Shown one piece after another: positions 1 to 5,395 of a stretch of DNA of 5,401 nt (the stretch's first letter is position 1; every line of letters starts with the position of its first letter). Source of the DNA: Polyangia bacterium (lineage in GTDB: Bacteria > Myxococcota_A > Polyangia > Polyangiales > Polyangiaceae); contig JAUILJ010000617.1 of assembly GCA_030433055.1 (NCBI GenBank), forward strand, positions 1 through 5,401, read 5' to 3'. The translations under genes were made by a program, and so were the position numbers. A model generated the notes under the pieces. The model ran no database searches and was not told the DNA's origin. It worked only from the letters and a program-made list of their open reading frames with translations.

Positions 1-490
1 TCTCGTTGCCGACGAACAGATCGAGGCGCCCGTCGTTGTCGATGTCGGCCCAGACCGCCGTCTGGGACGCGGTCACTGGAAGCGCCAGCCCCGCCTCTTC
101 GGTGACATCGGTAAAGTGCCCGCGGCAGTCGTTGCGCGCAGCCTGGTGCAGCTCACTGGTGCTGAGCCGGGTGAAGCTGGCGTCGAAGCGGAAGGCATCG
201 TCGCCTGCTTGGTCCGCGAAGGTGAATGTCGCCTTGCTCGGCGCCTGGAGCATCCCGACGCTCTTGATTTCGTGATCGTCCAGGTTCTGGAACTTGAAGC
301 TGAAGCCCTGGAGAGCCGCGGCTTGCTTCAGGTCCTTGGTGTAGATGGACTGCGAGCCCCGCGCGGCGGAGCCGATGCTGAAGTGAGTCGCCAAGGCGTT
401 TGCGTCCGGAGGTTGCAGTACTCCGACTGCGAGCAAACTCAGGGCTGCGAGGGCTTGGGGGATACTGCGTCGGTACCTGGTGCGAGACAT
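1..490 (-). CDS. Exported FG-GAP/VCBS repeat protein, 3' end outside the window
   Basis: The frame is open from an ATG at 490 to the window edge, giving the first 163 residues. GAGGA lies 10 nt before the ATG (501-505). The N-terminus reads as a Sec signal peptide: basic MSRTRYRRS, a hydrophobic run (ALAALSLLAVGVLQ), then a likely cut after DANA near residue 32. Residues about 33-110 form a beta-rich module with GFSFKF, DDHEIKSVG and DQAGDDAFRF, which I cannot assign to a named family. Residues about 126-163 are recognisable: FTDVTEEAGL, then AVWADIDNDGRLDLFVGNE. This is the typical entry to an FG-GAP/VCBS or ASPIC/UnbV propeller, and DIDNDGRLD is the calcium-binding DxDxDGxxD loop. By family knowledge such proteins are secreted or surface-bound and take part in adhesion or ligand binding; the role here is unknown. 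It lies behind the S1 gene's terminator, so it probably has its own promoter, which I could not identify. Whether further repeats or an ASPIC domain follow cannot be seen. Confidence 0.85.
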   Translation of the reverse strand, partial: MSRTRYRRSIPQALAALSLLAVGVLQPPDANALATHFSIGSAARGSQSIYTKDLKQAAALQGFSFKFQNLDDHEIKSVGMLQAPSKATFTFADQAGDDAFRFDASFTRLSTSELHQAARNDCRGHFTDVTEEAGLALPVTASQTAVWADIDNDGRLDLFVGNE

Positions 491-633
491 GTGGCCTTGT
501 TCCTCGTTGCGCGCGCACCGCTGGGGCGCGGCGACATCGCTAGCCGAAGCATGCAGGGCGGCGTGGCGGGTCGCTTGAAGGGCGCTTGAGCAAAGTCTGA
601 ACTGCGCCTGAACCAAGCAGCCCGGGAACCCGT

Positions 634-654
634 GCGGCGCGTCTCACCCCCAAA
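634..654 (+). repeat. Dispersed 21-bp intergenic sequence, copy 1
   Basis: The sequence begins GCGGCGCG, has one variable base (T at 642), and ends CTCACCCCCAAA. The same sequence with one difference occurs on the opposite strand at 4027-4047. Both copies lie between genes. Copy 1 sits in the upstream region of the FG-GAP gene and downstream of the S1 gene's terminator. The matching is seen directly; any function is unknown. Confidence 0.5.
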
Positions 655-710
655 CCCCGAGGAAGCGCCCGGTGCAGCCCGAGTCGGCGCCCAGGCACAG
701 CACAAACGCG

Positions 711-745
711 AAAAGAGCCATCCCGCCCAGCGAGATGGCTCCTTT
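711..745 (-). terminator. Rho-independent terminator of the S1-domain gene
   Basis: Read on the minus strand, a perfect 8-bp stem (GAGCCATC with GATGGCTC) continues inward through a G-U pair and CGC/GCG to a 3-nt TGG loop, about 12 pairs in all. It is followed at once by TTTT (711-714). An AAAG run before the stem can also pair with the U tail. The hairpin starts about 24 nt after the S1-gene stop codon, the expected place. On the plus strand the stem is followed only by CTTTC, so activity in that direction would be weaker. Confidence 0.9.
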
Positions 746-764
746 CAAGGTGGCGACGCCGCCG

Positions 765-2654
765 CTACTTCTGGTTGCCCAGCGCCTTCTGCAAGAGGTC
801 GCCCAGGGTGCCGAACTTGCTCTCGGCGGCCACCTTCTTGCGGTAGTCGCGATGGGCCTGGCGCTCTTCGTCCTCACTGACAGCGCGGATGCTGAGCTTT
901 GGCTCACCGCGCCGCGGGTCGAGATCGATCACCTTGGTGCGGATCTTGGTTTTCGCGGGGAACGCCTTGCGCAGATCCGTCCCGCGCTCGGTCCCGGTGT
1001 GGCCCGCGGGGATGAACCCGCGCGCTGCCCGACCCGTGACACCCATCACGCGCACGACGAGGCCAGCCGACTCCGCCTTCACCACCTCGACGTCGAGCTT
1101 GGCGCCCTTCGCGATCTTCTGAGGTGCTTCGTCGGCTTGGTCCGCCGACGGCGCCGGGTGCAGGCCGAGCTTTTTGTGGCGGCGATCGAAGTTGTGGATC
1201 ACCACCTCGACCTCCTGACCCTCGGTGAGCAGCTCCTTCGGATGGGAGACGCGGGTGAGGGAGAGATCGGCGACGTGCATCAGACCCTCGACTCCGTCGC
1301 CGAGCTCGATGAAGGCGCCAAAGTCGGTGAGCTTGGTGACCTTGCCCGTGTGCTTGCTTCCGGGAGGAAACTTTTCCTTGGCTTCGGCCCACGGATCGCT
1401 GATCAGCGCCTTGCGAGAGAGCCAGATCTTGCCCTTCTCGTCGATCTTGGTGATCTGGACTTCGACCTCTTCGCCCGCCTTCAGCAGCTCTTCCATGCGG
1501 GCGCGCGGATCGTGGCTCGCCTCGGAGATGTGCACGAGGCCTTCGAGGTTCTCGGCCTCGGGCAGGGCCACGAACGCGCCCCACTCCACGACCGTCCGCA
1601 CGACGCCCTTCATGACCTGACCTTCGGTCAGTGTCTCGAGGGCCTTCTTGCGGCGCTCATGGGCCTCCTGCTCGAGCATCGGGCGGCGGGTCACGACCAC
1701 GTCGCGGCCACCCTTCTCGAACTGGACGATCTTGAACTCCAAGACCTGACCGACCAGGCCCACGAAGTTGGCGCGAGTTGGATGCAGATCCATTCCGCTG
1801 GCGGGGGCGAACGCGCGCAAGCCGCCGAGGCTGACCTCGACGCCGCCCTTGATCACACCAGTGATCAGCCCCTTGACCAGGGTGCCGTCCTTGGCCGCGG
1901 CCTCGAGTGCAGGCTTGGCCTCTTCCTCACGCAACGGCTTGCGGGTGAGGACCACCAGGCCGCCGCGGGAGCCGTCGTTGTGCACGCGCGCGACGAAGCG
2001 ATCGCCCACCTCGGGCACCAGGTCGTCGGGCTCCATCTCCGAGCGATCGAAGATGGCGAGCGCCTTGCCGGAGAGATCGATCATGATCGCGGTCTCGAGC
2101 ACCGCGGTCACCTTGCCGAAGACTTCCTCGCCCATGTGGAACGGGGCGCGGTCCGTCGCGGGACGCTGGGTGGCGTCACCGCCCTCTGGCTTCTTCTTCT
2201 TCTTGCGTCGGCGGCGGCGCTTTTTCTTGTCGCCCTCGCCGCCTTCTGCGGCGGTGGGTGAGCTCGCCGCTTCCGCGGACGATGCAGCGCCCGCCGTGGC
2301 GTCGCCCTGCCGAGCTTCAGCTTCGCTCGACTCGCCTGCGGCTTCATGCGGCGTCGCTTCAGCAGCTGGCGCTTCGCCTGCTGGCGCTTCAGTAGCCGAG
2401 CCTTCAGCGGCCGTGCCCGGCGGAGCGGCGGTCGTTTCCGTGGCGGAACCTTGCACGCCTGCCGCGGTTTCCGCGGCGACCGTTTCCGTGGCCGCGCTCG
2501 CTTCAGCGCTCGCAGCTCCGTCGGTCGACGCAGCGGACTCGCTGGCCGAAGTGACTTCTGTTTGCCCAGCGCTGCTCGAAGCCTCGCTGGACGCGTCGGG
2601 AGCGCCAGCGCTCGGCTGCTGCTCCTGCTCTTGATTTGTTTCGTCGGACGCCAT
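765..2654 (-). CDS. Five-domain S1 RNA-binding protein with a long disordered N-terminus
   Basis: The protein has 629 residues (ATG at 2654, TAG at 765-767). Residues 1-142 are a low-complexity Ala/Glu/Ser/Thr segment, probably disordered and acidic. Residues 143-155 are an unbroken basic run of Lys and Arg. Five S1-like OB-fold units follow, at about 172-239, 256-325, 343-416, 429-497 and 513-592. The third (VVEWGAFVALP, LEGLVHISEAS) and fourth (VTKLTDFGAFIEL, VEGLMHVADLS) are the most canonical; the first, second and fifth are diverged. The tail ends FGTLGDLLQKAL, a motif I associate with S1-like proteins of Firmicutes and other bacteria. By family knowledge it binds single-stranded RNA, acting in translation, rRNA or mRNA handling in the cytoplasm. 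It differs from standard six-domain RpsA in domain number and in the extension, so I treat it as an RpsA-like paralogue, not ribosomal protein S1 itself. A sigma70-like promoter lies just upstream, no Shine-Dalgarno is visible before the ATG, and a strong terminator follows. Confidence 0.93.
   Translation of the reverse strand: MASDETNQEQEQQPSAGAPDASSEASSSAGQTEVTSASESAASTDGAASAEASAATETVAAETAAGVQGSATETTAAPPGTAAEGSATEAPAGEAPAAEATPHEAAGESSEAEARQGDATAGAASSAEAASSPTAAEGGEGDKKKRRRRRKKKKKPEGGDATQRPATDRAPFHMGEEVFGKVTAVLETAIMIDLSGKALAIFDRSEMEPDDLVPEVGDRFVARVHNDGSRGGLVVLTRKPLREEEAKPALEAAAKDGTLVKGLITGVIKGGVEVSLGGLRAFAPASGMDLHPTRANFVGLVGQVLEFKIVQFEKGGRDVVVTRRPMLEQEAHERRKKALETLTEGQVMKGVVRTVVEWGAFVALPEAENLEGLVHISEASHDPRARMEELLKAGEEVEVQITKIDEKGKIWLSRKALISDPWAEAKEKFPPGSKHTGKVTKLTDFGAFIELGDGVEGLMHVADLSLTRVSHPKELLTEGQEVEVVIHNFDRRHKKLGLHPAPSADQADEAPQKIAKGAKLDVEVVKAESAGLVVRVMGVTGRAARGFIPAGHTGTERGTDLRKAFPAKTKIRTKVIDLDPRRGEPKLSIRAVSEDEERQAHRDYRKKVAAESKFGTLGDLLQKALGNQK
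2190..2228 (-). repeat. Trinucleotide-rich tract encoding a 13-residue Lys/Arg run
   Basis: Inside the S1-domain gene, five consecutive AAG codons follow five Arg codons (four CGC and one CGA) and three Lys codons, encoding KKKRRRRRKKKKK at residues 143-155. On the plus strand this appears as CTT repeated five times next to GCG repeats. It joins the acidic disordered segment to the first S1 domain and probably adds non-specific RNA affinity. Repeats of this kind can change length in frame by replication slippage. Confidence 0.8.
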
Positions 2655-2677
2655 GGCGAACCCAGAGGTAGATGCCG

Positions 2678-2706
2678 CCTATATCGCGCCTCATGGCAGC
2701 TGCCAA
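2678..2706 (-). promoter_or_regulatory. Sigma70-like promoter of the S1-domain gene
   Basis: On the minus strand the -35 box TTGGCA (2701-2706, five of six matches to TTGACA) is separated by exactly 17 nt from the -10 box TATAGG (2678-2683, four of six matches to TATAAT). A start of transcription about 7 nt further on would fall near 2671 and leave a leader of only about 15-20 nt before the ATG at 2654. The leader shows no GGAG-like Shine-Dalgarno. It is the best promoter-like sequence I found in the window. It implies that the S1 gene can be transcribed independently of mrp. Confidence 0.6.
2694..2705. promoter_or_regulatory. 12-bp perfect palindrome over the -35 box, possible operator
   Basis: TGGCAGCTGCCA reads identically on both strands and overlaps five of the six bases of the TTGGCA -35 box of the S1-gene promoter. 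A dimeric repressor bound here would block RNA polymerase. The palindrome is seen directly; the operator role is inference, and no regulator gene is present in the window. Confidence 0.35.
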
Positions 2707-2736
2707 TCAGCCGGCGCGCTTCGCGGTAGTGGTAGA

Positions 2737-2757
2737 CGCGTTTAGTAGCGAAACGCG
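2737..2757. repeat. Inverted repeat CGCGTTT-N7-AAACGCG
   Basis: Two perfect 7-bp arms (2737-2743 and 2751-2757) flank a 7-nt centre in the spacer between mrp and the S1 gene. It could form a hairpin near the end of the mrp transcript, about 53 nt after the stop codon. It lacks a following U run on either strand, so it is not a standard intrinsic terminator. It may be an mRNA-end stabilising hairpin or a protein-binding site upstream of the S1 promoter. Confidence 0.45.
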
Positions 2758-2764
2758 CCGCGCA

Positions 2765-2778
2765 CTAGATGGTTCTAG
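2765..2778. repeat. Short inverted repeat CTAGA-N4-TCTAG
   Basis: Two 5-bp arms with a 4-nt centre lie 7 bp from the larger inverted repeat and 31 bp after the mrp stop codon. Two CTAG tetramers this close together are notable because CTAG is scarce in many bacterial genomes. Its function is unknown. Confidence 0.3.
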
Positions 2779-2809
2779 CGGCTCGGAACGCTTGCTGTCC
2801 CTAAGTAGC

Positions 2810-3922
2810 TCAGCGTGCGACGGGAAGGCGACGATTTTGACCACCAGAGCGATCAATCGTGAAGCCGGCTCCCGCGCGGCCCTCGTGAGTCGCGTCGACC
2901 GCCGTCACGAGCTGCTCCGCAACATCCTGAAAAGCCTTCGCGATCGAAGAGCCCGGTGACGCCTGAACGACCGGTGTGCCCGCGTCGCCCCATTCACGCA
3001 CACTGGGCTCCATCGGGATCTGGCCGAGCAGTGGCGCCTCGGCGTGCTCTGCGACTTTCTGTCCTCCGCCTGAGCCGAAGATCTCGTGGCGCTTCTCGCA
3101 GCCGTCGCAGATGAAATAGCTCTCGTTTTCCACTACGCCCAGCACCTTGATGCCGACCTTCTGGGCCATCGAGACGCTCTTGTAGACATCCATCAGCGCC
3201 ACTTCTTGGGGTGTGGTGACGATCACGGCGCCGGTGGTGGAGACTCGCTGAGCCAACGTCAGCGCGACGTCACCAGTGCCCGGAGGCAAGTCGAGGAGCA
3301 AGTAGTCCAGTTCGCCCCAGGCGACGTCTTTCAAGAATTGGAGCAGCGCGCCGTGGAGCATTGGTCCACGCCACACCACTGCGCTCTTGGGGTCGTCGAG
3401 CAGGAAGCCGATGCTCATCAGCTTCACGCCGAAGCGCTGCAGAGGCTCGATGCGCTGCCCGTCGCTCTGGGGGCGGCCGTTGATGCCGAACATCGTGGGG
3501 ACGCTTGGACCGTAGATGTCCGCGTCGAGCAGGCCGACGCGAGCGCCCATCCGTTTGAGCGAGAGGGCGAGGTTTGCTGCCACCGTGCTCTTGCCCACGC
3601 CGCCTTTCCCGCTCATCACCAGGATCACGTTCCTCACGCCTGGCACGGGATCATCGGCGCCGATCTCGCGACCCTTCGCCTCGACCTGCCAGTCAATTTC
3701 CACGTGGGTAACACCGGGGAGATCTTCCAGCGCTCGGCGAATCGTCTCCGTGAGCCGCTCTTTGCCAGCGTAAGCAGGGTTCGAGAGCTTCAGCGGTACC
3801 ACCAGTCGGCCGCCGTCGCTGCGCACACGCCCCAGCATTCCGAGGTCGGCTAGGCTTCGGTCTAGTTCGGGCTCCTTGATCGTGGAGAGCACTTGAAGGG
3901 CTTGTTCGTCCAGACTCGGCAT
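2810..3922 (-). CDS. mrp: Mrp/ApbC-type iron-sulfur cluster carrier ATPase
   Basis: The protein has 370 residues from ATG 3922 to TGA 2810-2812. Residues 1-85 form a MIP18/DUF59 domain (IKEPELDRSLADLGML). Residues about 98-340 are the deviant P-loop ATPase: MSGKGGVGKST at 103-113 with signature Lys106 and Lys111, DADIYGPS at 133-140, and DLPPGTGD at 211-218. A CxxC pair (Cys272, Cys275) precedes RHEIFG. By family knowledge the cysteines of a dimer bridge a [4Fe-4S] cluster passed to apo-enzymes in the cytoplasm. Two oddities are visible: ENESYF where ENMSYF is usual (Glu266), and NPAYAGKE where many DUF59 domains carry a Cys (PACPLK). About 30 residues after the ATPase core are unconserved tail. 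I chose ATG 3922 because MPSLDEQALQVLSTIKEPEL fits the usual family start; a TTG at 3973 would add 17 residues (LLLGLLPSVPALR) not expected here. Neither start has a clear Shine-Dalgarno. Confidence 0.95.
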   Translation of the reverse strand: MPSLDEQALQVLSTIKEPELDRSLADLGMLGRVRSDGGRLVVPLKLSNPAYAGKERLTETIRRALEDLPGVTHVEIDWQVEAKGREIGADDPVPGVRNVILVMSGKGGVGKSTVAANLALSLKRMGARVGLLDADIYGPSVPTMFGINGRPQSDGQRIEPLQRFGVKLMSIGFLLDDPKSAVVWRGPMLHGALLQFLKDVAWGELDYLLLDLPPGTGDVALTLAQRVSTTGAVIVTTPQEVALMDVYKSVSMAQKVGIKVLGVVENESYFICDGCEKRHEIFGSGGGQKVAEHAEAPLLGQIPMEPSVREWGDAGTPVVQASPGSSIAKAFQDVAEQLVTAVDATHEGRAGAGFTIDRSGGQNRRLPVAR

Positions 3923-3930
3923 CGCGGTGG

Positions 3931-3958
3931 ACCGTAGTGCCGGCACGCTGGGAAGCAA
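3931..3958 (-). promoter_or_regulatory. Weak candidate promoter before mrp
   Basis: On the minus strand, TTGCTT (3953-3958) and TACGGT (3931-3936) are spaced by 16 nt. The -35 half is fair (four of six matches) and the -10 half poor (three of six). If used, transcription would begin almost at the ATG at 3922, making the mRNA nearly leaderless. That would fit the missing Shine-Dalgarno. The alternative is read-through from the kinase gene, since no terminator is visible in the 132-bp gap. Confidence 0.2.
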
Positions 3959-4026
3959 CCCGAGAAGCAGCAATTCGCGCCCGCGGATTGGAGAACGCAG
4001 GACAGCGCTTTCTGCGCGTCGTCTGT

Positions 4027-4047
4027 TTTGGGGGTGAGGCGCGCCGC
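4027..4047 (-). repeat. Dispersed 21-bp intergenic sequence, copy 2
   Basis: On the minus strand this reads GCGGCGCG, then C, then CTCACCCCCAAA. It differs from the plus-strand copy at 634-654 at one base only. It starts 7 nt downstream of the kinase stop codon. It contains no strong hairpin with a U tail, so it is not an obvious terminator. Confidence 0.5.
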
Positions 4048-4054
4048 GGACACA

Positions 4055-5383
4055 CTACAGCTGCGTCAGTAGCCAACCGAACACAGCGCCGAGGGTGACA
4101 CCCGTGGCCACGATCCAGGCGACGGGAGACGGCTTCTTTGGTGCCTGCGCTGGGACCCACGTCGAGGCTTGGCGCACCGCCACATCGCGCTGCCACTCTT
4201 CCCGCTCGAGCGGCAGTGCGTCTTCGATCAGCTGTGGCGGCGCTGGCGCCTTGGGGATGCTGGGGTTGAGCAGCTCGTGGGGGCTGAGGTCTTCACCGCG
4301 AGAACTCGGCGCCGAGCGTTGAACTCCGCTGTCTCGCTGGTCAATCCGGCGGCCCCGCACCAGTGGGATCGGATTGGCGCTGCGACCCTGGGCGTCGACC
4401 GACAGCGCGAGGCCCAGCCGCGCGAAGGGCTCGAGTTGCCGCGCAAATTGCTCTGCCGTGGCGGGGCGATCGTCCGGGTCGCGACTGAGCGCGCGTTCGA
4501 TGCACCCCACCAACCCGGAGTGCAGCTCCGGTGCCCGCAGCGACAGCGGCACCCAGTCCGCTTGTGCCACGCGTAGCATCAGCCCCCGAACGTCGGGTGC
4601 CGAGTACGGAGGCTCGCCGCAGAGCATCTCGTAGAGCACCACCGCTGCGGCATAGATGTCGGCGCGGTTGTCCACCGGCCGCCCCATCGCTTGCTCGGGC
4701 GCCATGTACAGGGGGGTACCAAAGACCAGGCCGCCGTCGCTGTTCACGTTGGTGAGTGGGTTCACGCCCTGAGCGATTCCGAAGTCCAGCACCTTGACCA
4801 GCGGGCGATCGGGCGCTGGATGCGTGACGAGGATGTTCGCTGGCTTCAGGTCCCGATGCACGATGCCCTGACGATGCGCGGCGCCGATCCCGCCGAGCGC
4901 CTGGATCATCAGCTCGCACGCATAGGCGGGGCTCAGGGCGCCCCGGCTGGTCAAGATGTCGAGCAGGCTCTCTCCTTCGAGCAGCTCCATCACCATGAAC
5001 GCGCTGCCGTCCTCAGTGACTCCCAGGTCGTGGATGTCGACGACATTGGGATGGGCGATGCGCGCGGCGGCGCGCGCCTCGGACACGAAGTGGGTCCGCA
5101 CGTCTGCCCGCTGGGCGAGCTCCGGGTGCAGCAGCTTGAGCGCGACCCGCTTGCCAACCAGCAGGTTCTCCGCCTCGAACACCTCCGCGGCGGCTCCGCT
5201 GCCCAGGCGCCGCAGCAGCGCAAACTTCCCCTGGATCACACTCCGGGACGCGCCAGCTTGCCCCCCGCTGCGAATGGACCCGGAGTGTTCGGACTGGCGC
5301 GCCGCTCGAGCGTGCTCTCCCGACTCCATCGTGGGGTCGCTGGCAGGTTCGGGGGGCGGACTGACTCGCTTCAAGGCTGACAA
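4055..5383 (-). CDS. Eukaryotic-like Ser/Thr protein kinase with C-terminal membrane anchor
   Basis: The protein has 442 residues, TTG start at 5383, TAG at 4055-4057. After a polar N-terminal stretch of about 50 residues, the kinase domain (about 52-320) carries the catalytic set: glycine loop GSGAAAEV from Gly61 (third glycine replaced by Ala66), VALK with Lys83, likely helix-C Glu102, HRDLKPAN at 176-183 with catalytic Asp178, DFG at 200-202, GTPLYMAPE at 222-230, Asp242 in ADIY and Arg306. It should be active, and the Arg-Asp pair suggests control by activation-loop phosphorylation. A Pro/Ala-rich, charged linker (about 321-419) leads to one hydrophobic helix (about 421-439) ending two or three residues before the C-terminus. 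It is thus probably tethered to the inner membrane, facing the cytoplasm, with no external sensor domain. By family knowledge it phosphorylates proteins on Ser/Thr; the substrate is unknown. The frame stays open upstream to the window edge, so the start rests on the strong ribosome-binding site. Confidence 0.94.
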   Translation of the reverse strand: MSALKRVSPPPEPASDPTMESGEHARAARQSEHSGSIRSGGQAGASRSVIQGKFALLRRLGSGAAAEVFEAENLLVGKRVALKLLHPELAQRADVRTHFVSEARAAARIAHPNVVDIHDLGVTEDGSAFMVMELLEGESLLDILTSRGALSPAYACELMIQALGGIGAAHRQGIVHRDLKPANILVTHPAPDRPLVKVLDFGIAQGVNPLTNVNSDGGLVFGTPLYMAPEQAMGRPVDNRADIYAAAVVLYEMLCGEPPYSAPDVRGLMLRVAQADWVPLSLRAPELHSGLVGCIERALSRDPDDRPATAEQFARQLEPFARLGLALSVDAQGRSANPIPLVRGRRIDQRDSGVQRSAPSSRGEDLSPHELLNPSIPKAPAPPQLIEDALPLEREEWQRDVAVRQASTWVPAQAPKKPSPVAWIVATGVTLGAVFGWLLTQL

Positions 5384-5389
5384 GGGGTT

Positions 5390-5395
5390 ACCTCC
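5390..5395 (-). promoter_or_regulatory. Strong Shine-Dalgarno that fixes the kinase TTG start
   Basis: On the minus strand GGAGGT lies 6 nt upstream of the TTG at 5383. No ATG or GTG exists in frame between this site and Met19 of the protein. The near-ideal sequence and spacing support initiation at the rare TTG over the ATG at codon 19. Confidence 0.8.

Noticed and set aside
439..705. A minus-strand 88-codon frame in the gap before the FG-GAP gene.
   Set aside because: It overlaps the signal peptide of the FG-GAP protein in another frame, and its Arg/Pro/Ala-rich translation has no visible ribosome-binding site.
491..710. A search for a promoter of the FG-GAP gene, including sigma54-type GG-N10-GC elements.
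   Set aside because: TTG-containing stretches exist, but none has a matching -10 box or a correct -24/-12 pair, so nothing is called.
672..2261. A plus-strand open frame of 529 codons antisense to the S1 gene.
   Set aside because: It mirrors the coding strand of a clearly recognised S1 protein, its translation is Leu/Asp/Gly-rich without any domain, and long antisense frames are common in GC-rich DNA.
2801..2820. TAGCTCAG, resembling a tRNA D-arm, at the mrp stop codon.
   Set aside because: No acceptor stem, anticodon arm or GTTCRANYC T-loop can be built around it, and it overlaps the mrp coding end.
3086..3853. A plus-strand open frame of 255 codons antisense to mrp.
   Set aside because: It is fully inside the mrp gene, with no ribosome-binding site and a His-rich meaningless translation typical of antisense GC-rich frames.
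3996..4016. A hairpin-like sequence CGCAGGA-N7-TTCTGCG between the kinase and mrp, considered as a kinase terminator.
   Set aside because: On the minus (transcribed) strand the G-T pair becomes an A-C mismatch, leaving about five good pairs, and no U run follows.
4691..5380. A plus-strand open frame of 229 codons antisense to the kinase.
   Set aside because: The minus strand encodes all kinase catalytic motifs there; the antisense product shows no recognisable domain.
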